DNA of 64,000 bases from Salvator merianae (GCA_003586115.2 QVOM02000073.1:28781298-28845297), one strand, 5' to 3'; shown: positions 34,456-45,379, numbered from the stretch's first letter. Program-made: numbers and translations. Notes: a model not told the origin generated them from the sequence alone.

Positions 34456-35160
34456 TGGCAATTGACAACTGTGACAGGCCAAGACAAAGGGGTGGCAAAC
34501 AGAGTACAAAGATAATCATCTGAGTGAAATCACCTGTCATCCTGATTACACTGGAGTTAACCTGATAGTGACATTCCTGTGTTGTAACTTCTGGGTTTGA
34601 TTGAACAGTAAAGCTAGACAAAGGGACATAAAAGGTGTCTTTTTGCCTTTGTCCTGAAGGAAACAAGACTCTTGAACTCTGATCACCCTGGTTCATGGAG
34701 TTATGCAGGTTTCTCACCTCTGCTTCCAAGCAGATGAGAGAGGGAGAGGGAAGAGGAGGAAGATGAGGAGGAAGGAAACTTTCACAATTTGCCAATTTGC
34801 CTTGAGTTTTATGAAATGGAGTTTGTCAGACCACAAAATTGCAGGGGCACTGTGGTCCATTCTTTCTGTCTGCTACATTTCAAATCAATTCATATCTATG
34901 TCAAATTCATGTATATATCCCTGCACAAAGCTGCCATGATCTATGCAGTAATACATGCTCTAATTCATGCTATATTAAGCTCTTTTTGTAACACAGTAAT
35001 CAGAACAGCTAAATCAAGCAGTTTGAACAAGTATTTGAACAAACACTACTGAACCTGATCAACGCTGTAGAGCGTTCTACTATTTCACACAACCCCAGCT
35101 CCTGAAATGTCAGTGCTGCATATGAAAGAATAATGAAACTGTGTATAGGTATTGGAACAA
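34456..35160. other. No gene recognised
   Basis: Unassigned. Short frames at 34442-34795 and 34789-35052 have no domain. Confidence 0.5.
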
Positions 35161-35163
35161 TTT

Positions 35164-35206
35164 AGGGGAAAAAGAAAGAAAGGAAGGAAGGAGGGAGGGA
35201 GGAGGA

Positions 35207-35257
<51 letters not shown>

Positions 35258-35273
35258 GAGGAAGGAAAAAGAA
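35164..35273. repeat. Purine tract (GGAA/GAAA)n
   Basis: About 110 bp of pure purine with GAAA units in the centre. Its last bases, agaa, are the left copy of the LTR-B target duplication. Confidence 0.95.
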
Positions 35274-35670
35274 CGTTACAGGCCGTGCTCTGGGGAAAAT
35301 GTTTTGGGGAAATTAGCGTCCCAGGCACTAAACCTTTTTAGGGATTAATTTATCGGGCAGGTTTTAATAATGCTAAATTGACACAGAAAATGCAAAGAAA
35401 GAGGAGGTAATCCTTGAAAAGAATGGTGCATCTTTATTATAACCCAGCAAAAAGATTGAATTCCAGAGAAAGAGCAATAAACAATGTAATTTGTTAGAAT
35501 CAGCTAGTTTCATAGGTAACATAGGTAGTTTGGCATTTGGAAAAGGAAAAGGGAAAGAAAAAAACTTGGCTCCAAACGTAAGTAAGGAGACCTATTTAGT
35601 GTGTGTAAAAGGGGGAGAAAGAGTCTGGGATAAGCTAGCAATGGAGAATAGAGAGGATCCTAGCACTAAA
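35274..35670 (-). mobile_element. LTR-B, first part (split by a CR1)
   Basis: Paralogue of 12289-12654. The first base is C where LTR-A has T, so the canonical TG is CG here. The total excluding the CR1 is about 1.32 kb, flanked by agaa (35270-35273 and 40118-40121). The CR1 entered at tagcactaaa. LTR-A keeps the unbroken version of this junction at about 19153-19172. Confidence 0.72.
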
Positions 35671-35893
35671 TCTGAGCTCCGGGGCTAATTTGCATATTCC
35701 CAGTGCATTCTGGGAGGAGGCGAGGAGTCACTGCGAGTGAAGAGATCACCAGGAGGAAGGTAGCTGGGATGAAACCGGCAAGCCACATGGATTTTTTTTT
35801 CTTTTTTTTAGATTAAATTTTAGTTAAAGAACATTGGAAGTACTCCACACTGTTTAATATCTCACAAGAGGACTCCAACCAACTGTAGATAAC

Positions 35894-36818
35894 ATGCAGA
35901 AAGAGAGAAGCTTTGTAGTTAGCTGCAAGGGGTGTAATATGATGATACTTCTACCAGAGGGGGACCCTAATTACACCTGCTGCAAATGCAAGTGTGTCTC
36001 CTTGCTGGAAGAGAAAGTGCAAGAACTTGAGGAGAGAGTCGCTACTTTGAAGCTCATTAGGGAGAAGGAGAGCTTCCTGGATAGAACAGAAGAAGCACTT
36101 CAAAATGATCACGGAGAAGACAACATCAGAGAACCTGTGGAAGCTGAGGAATGGAAGCATGTGACCAAAAGAAGCAGGAGGATAAGGAGACAGTCAGCAA
36201 CTGTACAGCTTGAAAACTGGTACGAATAATCAGGAAGTTCAGAAAGATTTGGTGTGCAATACGAAACCTCTTGAACCGAAAAAAAGAAGAGATGCTACGA
36301 AGAAGAATAGGAGAGTGGTGGTTGTGGGGGATTCTTTATTGAGGGGAACAGAGGCAACTGTGTGCAGACCTCACATGACTTCACGAGAAGTGTGTTGCCT
36401 TCCTGGTGCACAAATCAACGACGTAACTGAGAGGCTGCCAAAACTCTTCAGGCTTACAGACTATTACCCATTCCTACTACTACATGTAGGAACAAATGAC
36501 ACTGCAGGAAGGAACTTTGAAGCTATCTGCAGAGACTTTAAAGACGTGGGCAGGAAAGTGAAGGTACCGGGAGCGCAAGTTGTCTTCTCTTTTATCCTCC
36601 CAGTGAATGGCCGTGGAACAAGAAGATGGAGCAAGATTCTACAGGTAAACAACTAGCTACGCCAATGGTGCTACCAGCTAGGATTTGGATTTCTAGACCA
36701 TGGACTAAACTACTTATATGATGGACTCCTTGCAAGAGATGGGCTCCATCTTACAAAGAAAGGAAAGCACATATTTGGCAGAAGACTGGCTGCACTCATC
36801 AGGAGAGCTTTAAACTAG
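35894..36818 (+). pseudogene. CR1 ORF1 (zinc finger, coiled coil, SGNH esterase)
   Basis: The first open part (35894-36229) has the CxxC pairs C11/C14 and C29/C32 and a coiled coil (SLLEEKVQELEERVATLK). A one-base shift near 36.2 kb leads to the esterase frame: VVVVGDSLLRGTE with the nucleophile serine present, HVGTNDTAGR, and, beyond an in-frame TAG at 36654-36656, DGLHLTKKGKH, ending at a stop at 36816-36818. All three catalytic blocks are thus present, unlike the copy at 9862-10770, where the serine is leucine. The protein would be an RNA-binding chaperone-type component; this copy is broken. Confidence 0.87.
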
Positions 36819-36865
36819 GGTGAAAGGGAAAGGGAAGTAAAAGTCCAGAGAAAGATAAGCAGCTA

Positions 36866-38635
36866 ATGAAGACAGATGAGGATCTTGCTACCAGAAATGA
36901 AAGAAAGGAACAAAGACAAACAGTTTTGAAGGAGACTAGCGGAGTCAAGCCTGTAAGAGACATTTGTCACAAACTAAGATGTTTCTATACCAATGTGCAG
37001 AGCATGGGAAACAAACAAGGAGAACTGGAAATCCTAGCACAGGAAAATAAATATGATGTCATAGGCATAACTGAAACTTGGTGGGATGATACACATGATT
37101 GGAACATGGAGCTCGAAGGCTACAACTTATTTAAAAAAAACAGGCTTAATAAAAAGGGAGGAGGTGTTGCATTGTATGTAAGGAAAGTATATAACATCAC
37201 AGAGATTCATCTTTCAGATAATGTGATGAACCCTGAACTTAATAACTTGCTAAAAAGAAAAAAAGAAATGTTTAAAAAATTGAAAGAGGGGGACATATCA
37301 AAAGAAGAATATAATGCAATCTGCAAGAACTGCAGGATAAGTGTCAGAAAGGCTAAAGCTAAAAATGAATTAAGGATTGCAAGAGAGGCTAGAAACAGTA
37401 ATTTAGGGTTTTGGGGGTATGTCAGAAGCAAAAGAAAAGTCAAAGAAGCGATAGAACCTTTACAGGATGAAAAGCGTGATTTGGTCAAAAACGACATTGA
37501 GAAGGCAGAACTTCTGAACTCCTATTTTGCATCTGTTTTCTCTCAGAAAGGAAATGAACCATCAGTTGGCCTTCACTGTGCTGTTGAGGGAATAAGAGAA
37601 TCAAGGCTCTGTATGGACAAGGAGAAGGTGAGGGAGCATTTAGCTAACTTAAGTGAATTCAGGTCTCCAGGCCCAGATGAATTACATCGTAGGGTGCTGA
37701 AGAAATTAGCCAATATAATTGCTGAACCACTCTCTGTGGTGTTTGAGAACTCATGGAGAACAGGAGAAGTCCCAGAAGATTGGAGAAGGGCAAATGTTGT
37801 CCCTATCTTTAAAAAAGGAAAGAAGGCTGACCCAGGTAACTACAGGTCTGTAAGCCTGGCTTCAATTCCAGGCAAGATCCTTGAACTAATCATTAAACAG
37901 CATATATGGGAGCACTTGGATGGGAATGCAGTAATTAACCAGAGCCAACATGGATGTATAACAAGCAAGTCATGCCAGACTAATCTCATTTCCTTTTATG
38001 ACAAAATTACTGGATGGATCGATCAAGGAAAGCCTGTGGACATATTATATCTTGACTGTAGCAAAGCATTTGACAAGGTGTCTCATACTATACTTATTGA
38101 AAAAATGATCAAATATGGGATTGACAGGACAACTGTTAGGTGGATTCATAACTGGGTTAGTGATTGTACTCAAAGAGTGGTCATAAATGGCTTCACATCC
38201 AATTGGAAAAGTGTCTCGAGTGGGGTACCACAAGGCTCTGTCTTGGGCCCAGTGCTGTTCAACATTTTTATAAATGATCTGGTTGAAGGAGCCGAGGGGA
38301 CACTGATCAAATTTGCAGATGACACAAAGCTAGGAGGGGTTGCTAACACTAGGGAGGAGAAAGAGAGGATTCAAAATGATTTCGACAAGGTTGAACAGTG
38401 GGCTGAAACTAACAGAATGACATTTAACAGGGAGAAATGCAAAGTTTTACATCTGGGTAAGAAAAATGACAATATCCAATACAGAATGGGAGGAATCTCG
38501 CTGAGCAGCAGCACATGTAAAAGGGATCTGGGTGTACTAGTAGATCACAGATTAAACATGAGTCAACAGTGTGATGCAGCTGCAAAAAAAGGCAAATGCT
38601 ATCCTGGGGTGTATCAAGAGGAGCATAGAGTCTAG
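36866..38635 (+). pseudogene. CR1 ORF2: endonuclease remnant plus reverse transcriptase
   Basis: A 589-residue open frame. Endonuclease blocks FYTNVQSMGNKQ (40-51) and DVIGITETWW (64-73, E70 catalytic) are followed by GGGVALYVRK, but then sequence passes within about 20 residues into the linker (NNLLKRKKEMFKKL). The GDFN and SDH blocks are missing, so an in-frame deletion removed most of the endonuclease. RT motifs are complete: VVPIFKKG, YLDCSKAFDKV (D397), SGVPQGSVLG (452-461), KFADDTKLG (FADD 483-486). The frame ends by a +1 shift at an A7 run near 38582-38590. RT catalysis could persist in principle, but autonomous insertion could not. Confidence 0.92.
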
Positions 38636-39116
38636 ATCACGAGAAGTAATTATCCCTCTTTACTCTTCCTTGGTCAGACCTCATCTGGAGTATTGTGTCC
38701 AGTTCTGGGCACCCCAGTTTAAAAAAGACATTGACAAACTGGAACAAGTTCAGAGAAGGGTGACCAAAATGGTGAGTGGTCTGCAATCCATGTCCTACGA
38801 GGAACGGTTAAAGGACCTAGGAATGTTTAGCCTGCAGAAGAGAAGACTGAGAGGAAATATAATAGCTGTTTTCAAGTATCTGAAGGGCTGTCACAGTGCA
38901 GAAGGATTGGCCCTATTCTCATTTGCGCAAGAAGGAAGGACTAGAAACAATGGGATGAAACTTCAAGGGAGTAGATACAGGCTAGATATTAGGAAAAACT
39001 TTCTGACCGTAAGGGCAATCAGTCATTGGAACAGGTTACCACAGGAGGTGGTAGGCTCTCCTTCGCTGGAGGTCTTCAAGGAGAGGCTGGATGGATATCT
39101 GTCTGGGATGCTTTAG
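38571..39116 (+). pseudogene. CR1 ORF2 C-terminal domain, shifted frame
   Basis: 181 residues continuing ORF2 after the A7 frameshift: [75 protein letters not shown], then the terminal KNFLTVRAISHWNRLPQEVV. It ends 80 bp before the microsatellite tail, as expected for CR1. Only the register is damaged; sequence conservation is good. Confidence 0.92.
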
Positions 39117-39196
39117 TGAATCCTGTGTTGAGCAGGGGGTTGTACTCGATGACCCTGGAGGTCCCTTCCAACTCTATGATTCTATGATTCTATGAT

Positions 39197-40117
39197 AAAG
39201 GGTAACTCTCACCCATCTGCAGTCTTCTCCAGGTAAATCTTCATGCCAAAAAGGAAAATTTGGGGGAAAAGATGCATAGGTCTCTTGCAGGCAAATGTGT
39301 TAAAAAGCCAGAGATTGGGAAGGGGAGGATGCTCCACAGCCCTCACTCCTTTAGAAAAAAAAAAAAGCTCTTTTGCCAAAGGGCATGGAGAGAGAGATGG
39401 AAATCCCTCATCAAGTGAAATCAGCTAAAAAGGAAAATAAAGGAAACTGCAAGCAAGCAGTAGGATCAAGCAGCTTCTTAGAAAAATCCATTCCCACTCC
39501 ATTTCAGGAGGGAGGTAAAAGCAGCTCTCAGCCAGGGAAAATGGGTTGAGTTAGATAATCATTCTTCCCTCTGTTTCTTCTTCTCCTCTCTCATGTTTCT
39601 TCTTACTTCCTAACAGAAAAACCTGAACTTTTATATTCTTTTTTCCAAGTAGAAAAAGGAGCAAACTTCCTTTTAGTTGAGCAAAGATGTGTGTTTGGTC
39701 ACATAGTGAGATAGACAGGCAACTATGCTGGTTGATGAGCTTAAATTGTACTGTTTGCATTCTTAATGAAAAGTTCTCCAGATGTAGGCTTCAACAATAG
39801 GACTAGTTTCGATGGCCAGATATTTTCCCAATCTTTTGTTAATCATTAATGTGTAATTTCCTGAGCTGACTCAAGGAGCCAGGTTAACTTATTCAAAGAA
39901 AAGTTTGTTCTTTTTACATGCAGGCTTTAAAAAAATAATAATAAAAAGAATGGATGCAAGCAATTCTACAGGGTCCAGGATTCTGGTCAGTTTCCCTGTA
40001 TTTGAAACGTTTTGACTTATATTTCATGAGATCCATGTCCATTTGTATATAGTAAGAATGTTTGTGCTCCTGCTTCTGTACAGCAGGGCTATGCATTCTG
40101 GGTACCTGATAGCTACA
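39197..40117 (-). mobile_element. LTR-B, second part
   Basis: Aligns with 19166-20153 throughout (acccatctgcagtcttctcc, tcttgcaggcaaatg, agaaaaatccattccc, tgcattctgggta). A minus-strand TATA-like AATATAAAAGTTCAGG lies near 39626-39645, as in LTR-A. It ends in CA, then agaa inside a GAAA microsatellite. Confidence 0.72.
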
Positions 40118-40130
40118 AGAAAGAAAGGAA

Positions 40131-40191
<61 letters not shown>

Positions 40192-40201
40192 AAAAGAAAG
40201 A
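40118..40201. repeat. (GAAA)n microsatellite
   Basis: About 80 bp of GAAA units with minor interruptions. LTR-B appears to have inserted into a GAAA tract, since similar repeats flank both of its ends. Confidence 0.95.
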
Positions 40202-40507
40202 GTAGTCTATTAGGGTAACAGATCTTTGTTCATCTACTGTAAGTGAGAGGATGATCCCAGAATGCTCTGTGAGAATTTTCCTAACCCTACCATTAGTGGT
40301 TGTGTCCTGGATACACTGAAGTTTTTCAAGAGTGGCAAAAACCGAAAGGGCTCCTGTACAGAAGACCATGGCCAAGTCCTCTTCTCCTCCTCATATGAAA
40401 ACTGCACTGACTACTATACTGAACAACTTCCTCTCTAAATTGATAAGGAATCATTCCTAGAGACTTCAATGTTTCTGCATCTATACATCCAAGATTTATC
40501 ATTCTAC
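40202..40507. other. No gene recognised
   Basis: A short unassigned spacer between two microsatellites. Confidence 0.5.
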
Positions 40508-40566
40508 TCTTCCTTCCTTCCTTCCTTCCTTCCTTCCTTCCTTCCTTCCTTCCTTCCTTCCTTCCT

Positions 40567-40634
<68 letters not shown>

Positions 40635-40697
40635 TCCTTCCTTCCTTCCTTCCTTCCTTCCTTCCTTCCTTTCTTTCCTTCCTTCCTTCCTTCCTTT
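40508..40697. repeat. (CTTC)n-(TTTC)n-(CTTC)n pyrimidine tract
   Basis: About 190 bp of pure pyrimidine: CTTC units, then TTTC units, then CTTC again. Such mirror-like polypyrimidine tracts can adopt triplex (H-DNA) structure; that is inference. Confidence 0.97.
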
Positions 40698-41119
40698 TAT
40701 TTTTTACTCCCATATTGTGTCTTTTAGATTATAAACCTGAGGACAGGGACTAGTCTAGTATTACACTATGTAAAGTGATCTGGAAGCCTGTCAAAGACTT
40801 ACAGGTGGGAGAAAAATATAATAAGTTAAAAAAAAAAAAGTGTTGTTTTCATCGCATTTTTAAGCCAAAATAAATAACCCATTTGAAGTCTGTATGAATT
40901 CAGGTTCCTGACATATCAGTCACTTGAGAATCTGGTACCGCATGCAAAATCTGAAGCCTGCCCTGTAGATGCTGAAACCTTGTGCCCTATTCTGTAAATT
41001 ATTCATCTGAAAAGAACACAAGGAATTAGCTGTAGAATTCTGAGCTCTACTTCACGTGATACAGCACAAAAGCCTGGACCAGGTGCCATATTCCATTTAA
41101 GAACTGATAATCCATGAAT

Positions 41120-41318
41120 GACGGTGGCTGTAGCTGGGTGGTAGAGCACACTGCAAACTGCATGAAAAGAAGAGGGTCACAGATTTGATCCTCCAGTTCT
41201 CCTCAAAATAAGTCAATGACAAACCACTTAGAAATTTCATAGAGGTGCCCATGGAGAAACTCATGCAATCAATTAGGAATCAAGTCAGACGTGATGGTAA
41301 ACAACAAAATAACAACAG
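41120..41318 (+). mobile_element. tRNA-derived SINE with BovB-like tail
   Basis: The head resembles a tRNA: the A-box region tggctgtagctgggtggtag (41125-41144) and the degenerate B box ggtcacagatttgatcc (41175-41191). The tail (aagtcagacgtgatggtaaacaacaa) resembles the 3' end shared by BovB LINEs and squamate SINEs that depend on them. Pol III promoter boxes are internal. It is decayed, so current transcription is doubtful. Confidence 0.78.
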
Positions 41319-41833
41319 TTGAAACCTGGTAGGCACATGAAACACAATGTGTAATTATGAAATTCACCTTCCCATATATGCGTATCCCCCCACGTAGGGA
41401 AGAATTCCAAATAAAGGTTAAATTCTTAGCGATCTTGGAAATGACTCAAAACAGAGGTTAATGCCCACTACATGAGCCATCCTTTGCTAGAAAACAAAGC
41501 TTCTCACACAACACCACTGACTTTGATCTAGAGTTCAGTTTGCAACAGCAGTTCAGAATGCAAAAAGAGATGGCACAAAACTGGGCCATATAGTGTGATC
41601 ATCCTATTCTTATGGTATTAAGAAAACACACCTTTCATTGTGTTGCACATATAATGAAGTTATATCAGGTTTTCACACCAGGAACAGAAACCATTCTCAT
41701 TGCTGACACTACTGGACAGGAACAGGAATGGCCAAGCAGGCAGAATGTGAATGGCCCCAATGGGCCTTCCTGCTCTCCATCCTGGGTTGTCTGCTGATCC
41801 TATTCCAAAAAGTTAAGTGTGAATTCAGTGCAA
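41319..41833. other. No gene recognised
   Basis: Unassigned. No domain or repeat boundary is seen. Confidence 0.5.
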
Positions 41834-42226
41834 GGGCCTTTTTGCACTTTACACTAATGAGTGAGTGTCTGGACACTCACTAGTGAAATGCATCCACACC
41901 ATGTGGAGGGCCACAAGATTGGGAGCAGACTACAGCAGTTCCTGATCACTACTTGCTGTGGAGCACAAAACCATGCTCCACAGCTGTACTCGGAGAAGCT
42001 GAACTGCTCCTGGTACACAGTGTTCACACCCTTTTCTGGGTGCAAACACTGAGAAGTTGCTGTGGCTGCACAGTCAAGCCACATTCTCAGTCTCCATGGC
42101 AGTGGCTGAATGCTGGCAGCCTGTTGCTGGTATGGCATCACAGTGTGAATGGCTTTCACGCTGTGAAGTCTGTTCCACCTTAGAATGGAATAATACCATT
42201 CTAAGGTGGAAAGTGCAAAAAGGTTC
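41834..42226. mobile_element. 393-bp MITE with GGGCC ends
   Basis: The left end GGGCCTTTTTGCACTTT is inverse to the right end aaagtgcaaaaaggttc with two changes. Flanking triplets are caa and taa, a near match. The interior (tggtacacagtgttcacacc, ccatggcagtggctgaatg) aligns with 57995-58419 and 33140-33443. Near its right end tagaatggaataataccattcta is an internal palindrome. Confidence 0.75.
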
Positions 42227-42255
42227 TAAGTCTCCCAATATTGACCTGAATGAAT

Positions 42256-42435
42256 GGCCCTTTCTGCACTTGACCTTATTCTAGATTATATCTTGGAATA
42301 GGGATCTGCCATCTGCATGCTGCTATGAACTATGGCAGGCCCCACCTGGGGCCTGCTATAATCAACACTAGCGTGTGGATAGCAGGTCCCTATTCTGAGA
42401 TATAGTTCAGAATAAAGCCAAGTGCAGAAAGGGAC
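42256..42435. mobile_element. 180-bp foldback MITE
   Basis: Same length and layout as 3515-3694: ggccctttctgcacttgacc against ccaagtgcagaaagggac, with pairing arms (ggaatagggatctgcc against agcaggtccctattctg). The flanking triplets differ, so the 3-bp duplication has decayed or is not present. Confidence 0.8.
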
Positions 42436-42542
42436 TGAGCTATACCACCATGTCTCATTCAAAATCTGTAGAAACAAACAATAATTGCTCCTTTACTGAA
42501 AAAATGGCCCTGAGGAAATTGAATGTGTCAGTTGGTTCTAGG

Positions 42543-42654
42543 GAAGAAGAAGGAGAAGGAGAAGGAGAAGGAGAAGAAGAAGGAGAAGGAGAAGGAGAAG
42601 GAGAAGGAGAAGGAGAAGGAGAAGGAGAAGGAGAAGGAGAAGGAGAAGGAGAAG
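42543..42654. repeat. (GAAGGA)n minisatellite-like tract
   Basis: About 18 units of GAAGGA. The Gly-Glu frame here and the Pro-Ser frame opposite are artefacts of the repeat. Confidence 0.96.
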
Positions 42655-43081
42655 ACATAAACAAGCTTTGGCAAAGGGCTGAGGTACCTGACAACTGAAT
42701 GGGAAACTTAACAGTCTTTATACATTACTCTGATACTGACTCTGAAAATGAAATTCCCAAAGGTCTACATTGTGTGGATTAGCCAACTGAAAGAGAAAGG
42801 GAAAATTAATATGTCTGGCAATGTTTGCATAGCACCTTTATGGCACCATAACTGTACTATAAGGGAGTAGGGTTCACATGACCCTGCTTCCCTATGGTCC
42901 ATTGAGAGAAGTGCTTCCCTATGGTCTACTGGAGAAGTGTGGTGTCTGCACTGACCTGCACTTAACCAGATGTCATGCTGCTGTAAACGCCCCTGAGAGG
43001 TTGAGCAGCCGAGTGGGTATAAGCAGTCTACCAGTGCTTACTCCCATTGCAGCAGCCCTGCTGTCATTGTGCCACAGATGC
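42655..43081. other. No gene recognised
   Basis: Unassigned sequence. It ends in acagatgc, the left copy of the next element's duplication. Confidence 0.5.
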
Positions 43082-43403
43082 CAGCGGCGTAGCTAAACGT
43101 TCCGCCACCCGGGGCGGACCAAACGGCGGCAGCCGAGCAGGGTGCCCCGCCCTGCAGGACACCCCGCCCTGCAGCTGCCTACTCCCGCTGCCGCCGTGAT
43201 GATGGCCGCGTGCGCGCCAGCCAGCGCGATGAGCGGGCGGGGCGAGCAAGCGGCGAGCAAGCGGCAGACGTGCCGGTGAAGCCGACTAAAGGCAAACTGG
43301 CGGGCGGGCGGGCAGGAGGGCACTACTCAAAGGCGGGCGCCACCCCCAACAATGCGCCGCCTGGTGTGCAGCGCCCCCCGCGCCCCCCCTTGCTACACCA
43401 GTG
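43082..43403. mobile_element. hAT MITE, CAGCGGCGTAGCT ends, 322 bp
   Basis: The left end CAGCGGCGTAGCT is inverse to the right end GCTACACCAGTG with changes. It is flanked by a perfect 8-bp duplication acagatgc (43074-43081 and 43404-43411), the hAT hallmark. CAGNGGCGTAGC-type ends are widely known for hAT elements. The inside is GC-rich and CpG-rich, which mimics a CpG island. Confidence 0.9.
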
Positions 43404-43411
43404 ACAGATGC

Positions 43412-44560
43412 TACTGCTTTGAGAAGTGCCCTACTACCATCAGACTCTTCAACCTGCTGTGCAACCCCTGCTTCAGTTCTCAATTCATGCAGTCCATCAC
43501 ATGAGCAAACTATACGGACAGTCTTACTTGAAATGAATATTTAACCAATGATAAGGCCTGTGCATTGTTTGAAATAGCAAACTGAGGCTAAGAAAAATTC
43601 CTGTGTGATTTCTAGTCTTCTACCTGCAGGAGACTGTCAACTTCTTTCTGCATTTTTTCTTCTTCTCTCCTTTCATCTTAGTTTCCAATTCCCAAGAAAA
43701 TTTTGGTTAGGGAATTTATTATACCTTTGGGCAGAAGCAAACAGAATCCTAAAACCCTCTCAACCAGCAACTGCATAAACACCTTAAAGCAGCCAACATG
43801 ATGTGTCAAAGCACCTTGAGAATTACCAAAGGGAGGCTGGGCCTAAGGTCTCTCTGCTCCTTAGCTGAAAAAACATCACCTGTCTGTCCTTAGCACAGAA
43901 AACATTAGAGTGGGATGTTATACGGATTGCAGACGTGATGATGAAAATTACAGTGGCAAAACATACACTTAGCATTGTCATTTAAGTCCCAGCATATGGA
44001 AGACACTGAAATTCCTGACAACCCAGAGCTGGCTGAAAAAAATCTGAGATATTTTTTAAAATAAATAGCCACTATCAACATTCTCACCAACCATAGGTTT
44101 ATCAGTTCAATGCGTAATGGAAGCTGAAAGTTTTTCATGATATATACTTTACATATTTTATATTTTTATTATTGTGACCTGCCCTGAAGACCTTGACGAA
44201 TGAGATATAAATACTTAAAGAGATAAAATAAAAATGAATATTTAGAATAAACCAAAGCAATATCCACACAGGGGCTCCTGGTAGTGTGAAAAAAAGAACA
44301 CTGGGCATCACTGGCAGCCCATGTCTTGTTGATCTGGATAGCCACAGTGTGGGGTGGGTGAACACTAGTTATGGTGGTGCATGATTCCTTGGTGAACTGA
44401 TGAAAGGTTCATGGAGAGGCAGCATGTGTTTTGCTGGTTATTCCTCACCTAGCCCACACCTACTGGTGTGGCATGGTGATTACACATCTGCTGTCATCTC
44501 CAGTCACACAAATATTGCAGACAGGAAATGAAAGTCACTTGGATTTTATGCTCCCAATTG
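43412..44560. other. No gene; short L2-type tail at 44140-44240
   Basis: Mostly unassigned. About 44140-44240 has tttattattgtgacctgccctgaag and atgagatataaatac, a sense-strand L2-type 3' tail. Confidence 0.5.
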
Positions 44561-45060
44561 TTTTCTTGATGCCATCTAGTAATTGTCAACTCTTGGTGAC
44601 CATAAGGATTGACATCCTCCAGACTGAGAAATCTTCAGCCTGCCAGCAAGGTTTTCATTGCTGTCTATTTACCCACTATCTGACTATCCTCTTCTTCCCC
44701 TTTCTAATTTCCTAAGCATCACCATGTTTTCCAGGGAATTTGGCCTCCTCATTATGTGTCTGAAGTATGATAGTTTGAGCCTTGTCATTTGTGCTTCTAA
44801 TTAATGTTTAGACTTTATTTGCTCTAGAATCCACTGATTAGCCTTTTATCTGTGGTACCTCCTTCTCCAGCACGAAAGTTCAAAAGAGTCTACGTATTTC
44901 CATGAAATTGGACATATTGTCCAATTTCACATCCATACAGCTCAGTACTAAAAACATGATGTTAACTATTTTCATTTTTGTATTCAGTGAGACATTACAG
45001 CACTTAAAAATATACTCAAAACTCTTTCCAGTGCTTCTGGTGTACTTCCTGAGTGCCAGA
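44561..45060 (-). pseudogene. RTE/BovB-like LINE, downstream part
   Basis: Antisense LINE sequence downstream of the RT palm. On the plus strand it shows aattgtcaactcttggtgacc, tttgctctagaatccactgatt, tcacatccatacagctcagta and related phrases that I recognise from a common squamate LINE. The open fragment 45086-44880 is one decayed frame. The hAT MITE at 45061 interrupts it. Confidence 0.6.
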
Positions 45061-45379
45061 TAGGTTGTGCACACACACACACACACAAATGTTTTTGAAT
45101 GAAAATCTGTATTTTCGCTTCATCAGCGAATTTCGTTGTTGAAAAATGCATTTTTCAAATTTGTTTTTGCATTTTTCGCATTCGTTTTCCTATTGAAAAC
45201 GCAAACAGAGTGAAAATTGCAAAAATTCAACAAATTTCATTTTTCGCAAAAGAATAGGCTTTTTCATTTTCATTTGAAAACTAAATGCAAAAAAAGTCAT
45301 TTTTGTTTCAATACGAAAATTTATGAAAATGAAATTTCAAATGAATTTTCGATTACGAATCAAAATTTGCACATCCCTA
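45061..45379. mobile_element. hAT-type MITE, AT-rich, 319 bp
   Basis: The right end GCACATCCCTA is inverse to TAGGGATGTGC; the left end taggttgtgca is the partner with changes. It is flanked by a perfect 8-bp duplication gtgccaga (45053-45060 and 45380-45387). The left end has a (CA)n expansion. The interior is AT-rich with attttcgcttcatcagcgaatttcg-type palindromic words. It is inserted in an RTE LINE. Confidence 0.88.

Larger units (their letters stand above)
35671..39196 (+). mobile_element. Full-span CR1 LINE, sense
   Basis: 3.5 kb from a GC-richer 5' leader (with an ATTTGCAT octamer at 35688-35695) to the 3' end with three ATTCTATG-type units (39174-39196), the classical CR1 tail. It holds ORF1 (35894-36818, one shift and one stop) and ORF2 (36866-39116, one shift and an internal endonuclease deletion). 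It lies inside LTR-B with at most a 3-4 bp duplication (aaa/taaa), as CR1 usually shows. It is a different CR1 subfamily from the copy at 6777-10830. Confidence 0.93.

Noticed and set aside
35110..35341. Lys/Arg/Glu-rich and Ser/Phe-rich frames
   Set aside because: Translations of the GAAA/GGAA tract.
40508..40697. CRISPR-like array
   Set aside because: It is a simple tetranucleotide repeat without spacers; no array was seen anywhere in the window.
41120..41195. Functional tRNA gene
   Set aside because: A and B boxes are present but the cloverleaf is not kept, and a SINE body and tail follow.
42450..42698. Gly-Glu repeat protein
   Set aside because: Product of the GAAGGA tandem repeat; the opposite strand gives Pro-Ser equally well.
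43081..43405. CpG island promoter
   Set aside because: It has hAT-type ends and a perfect 8-bp duplication, and no exon follows.
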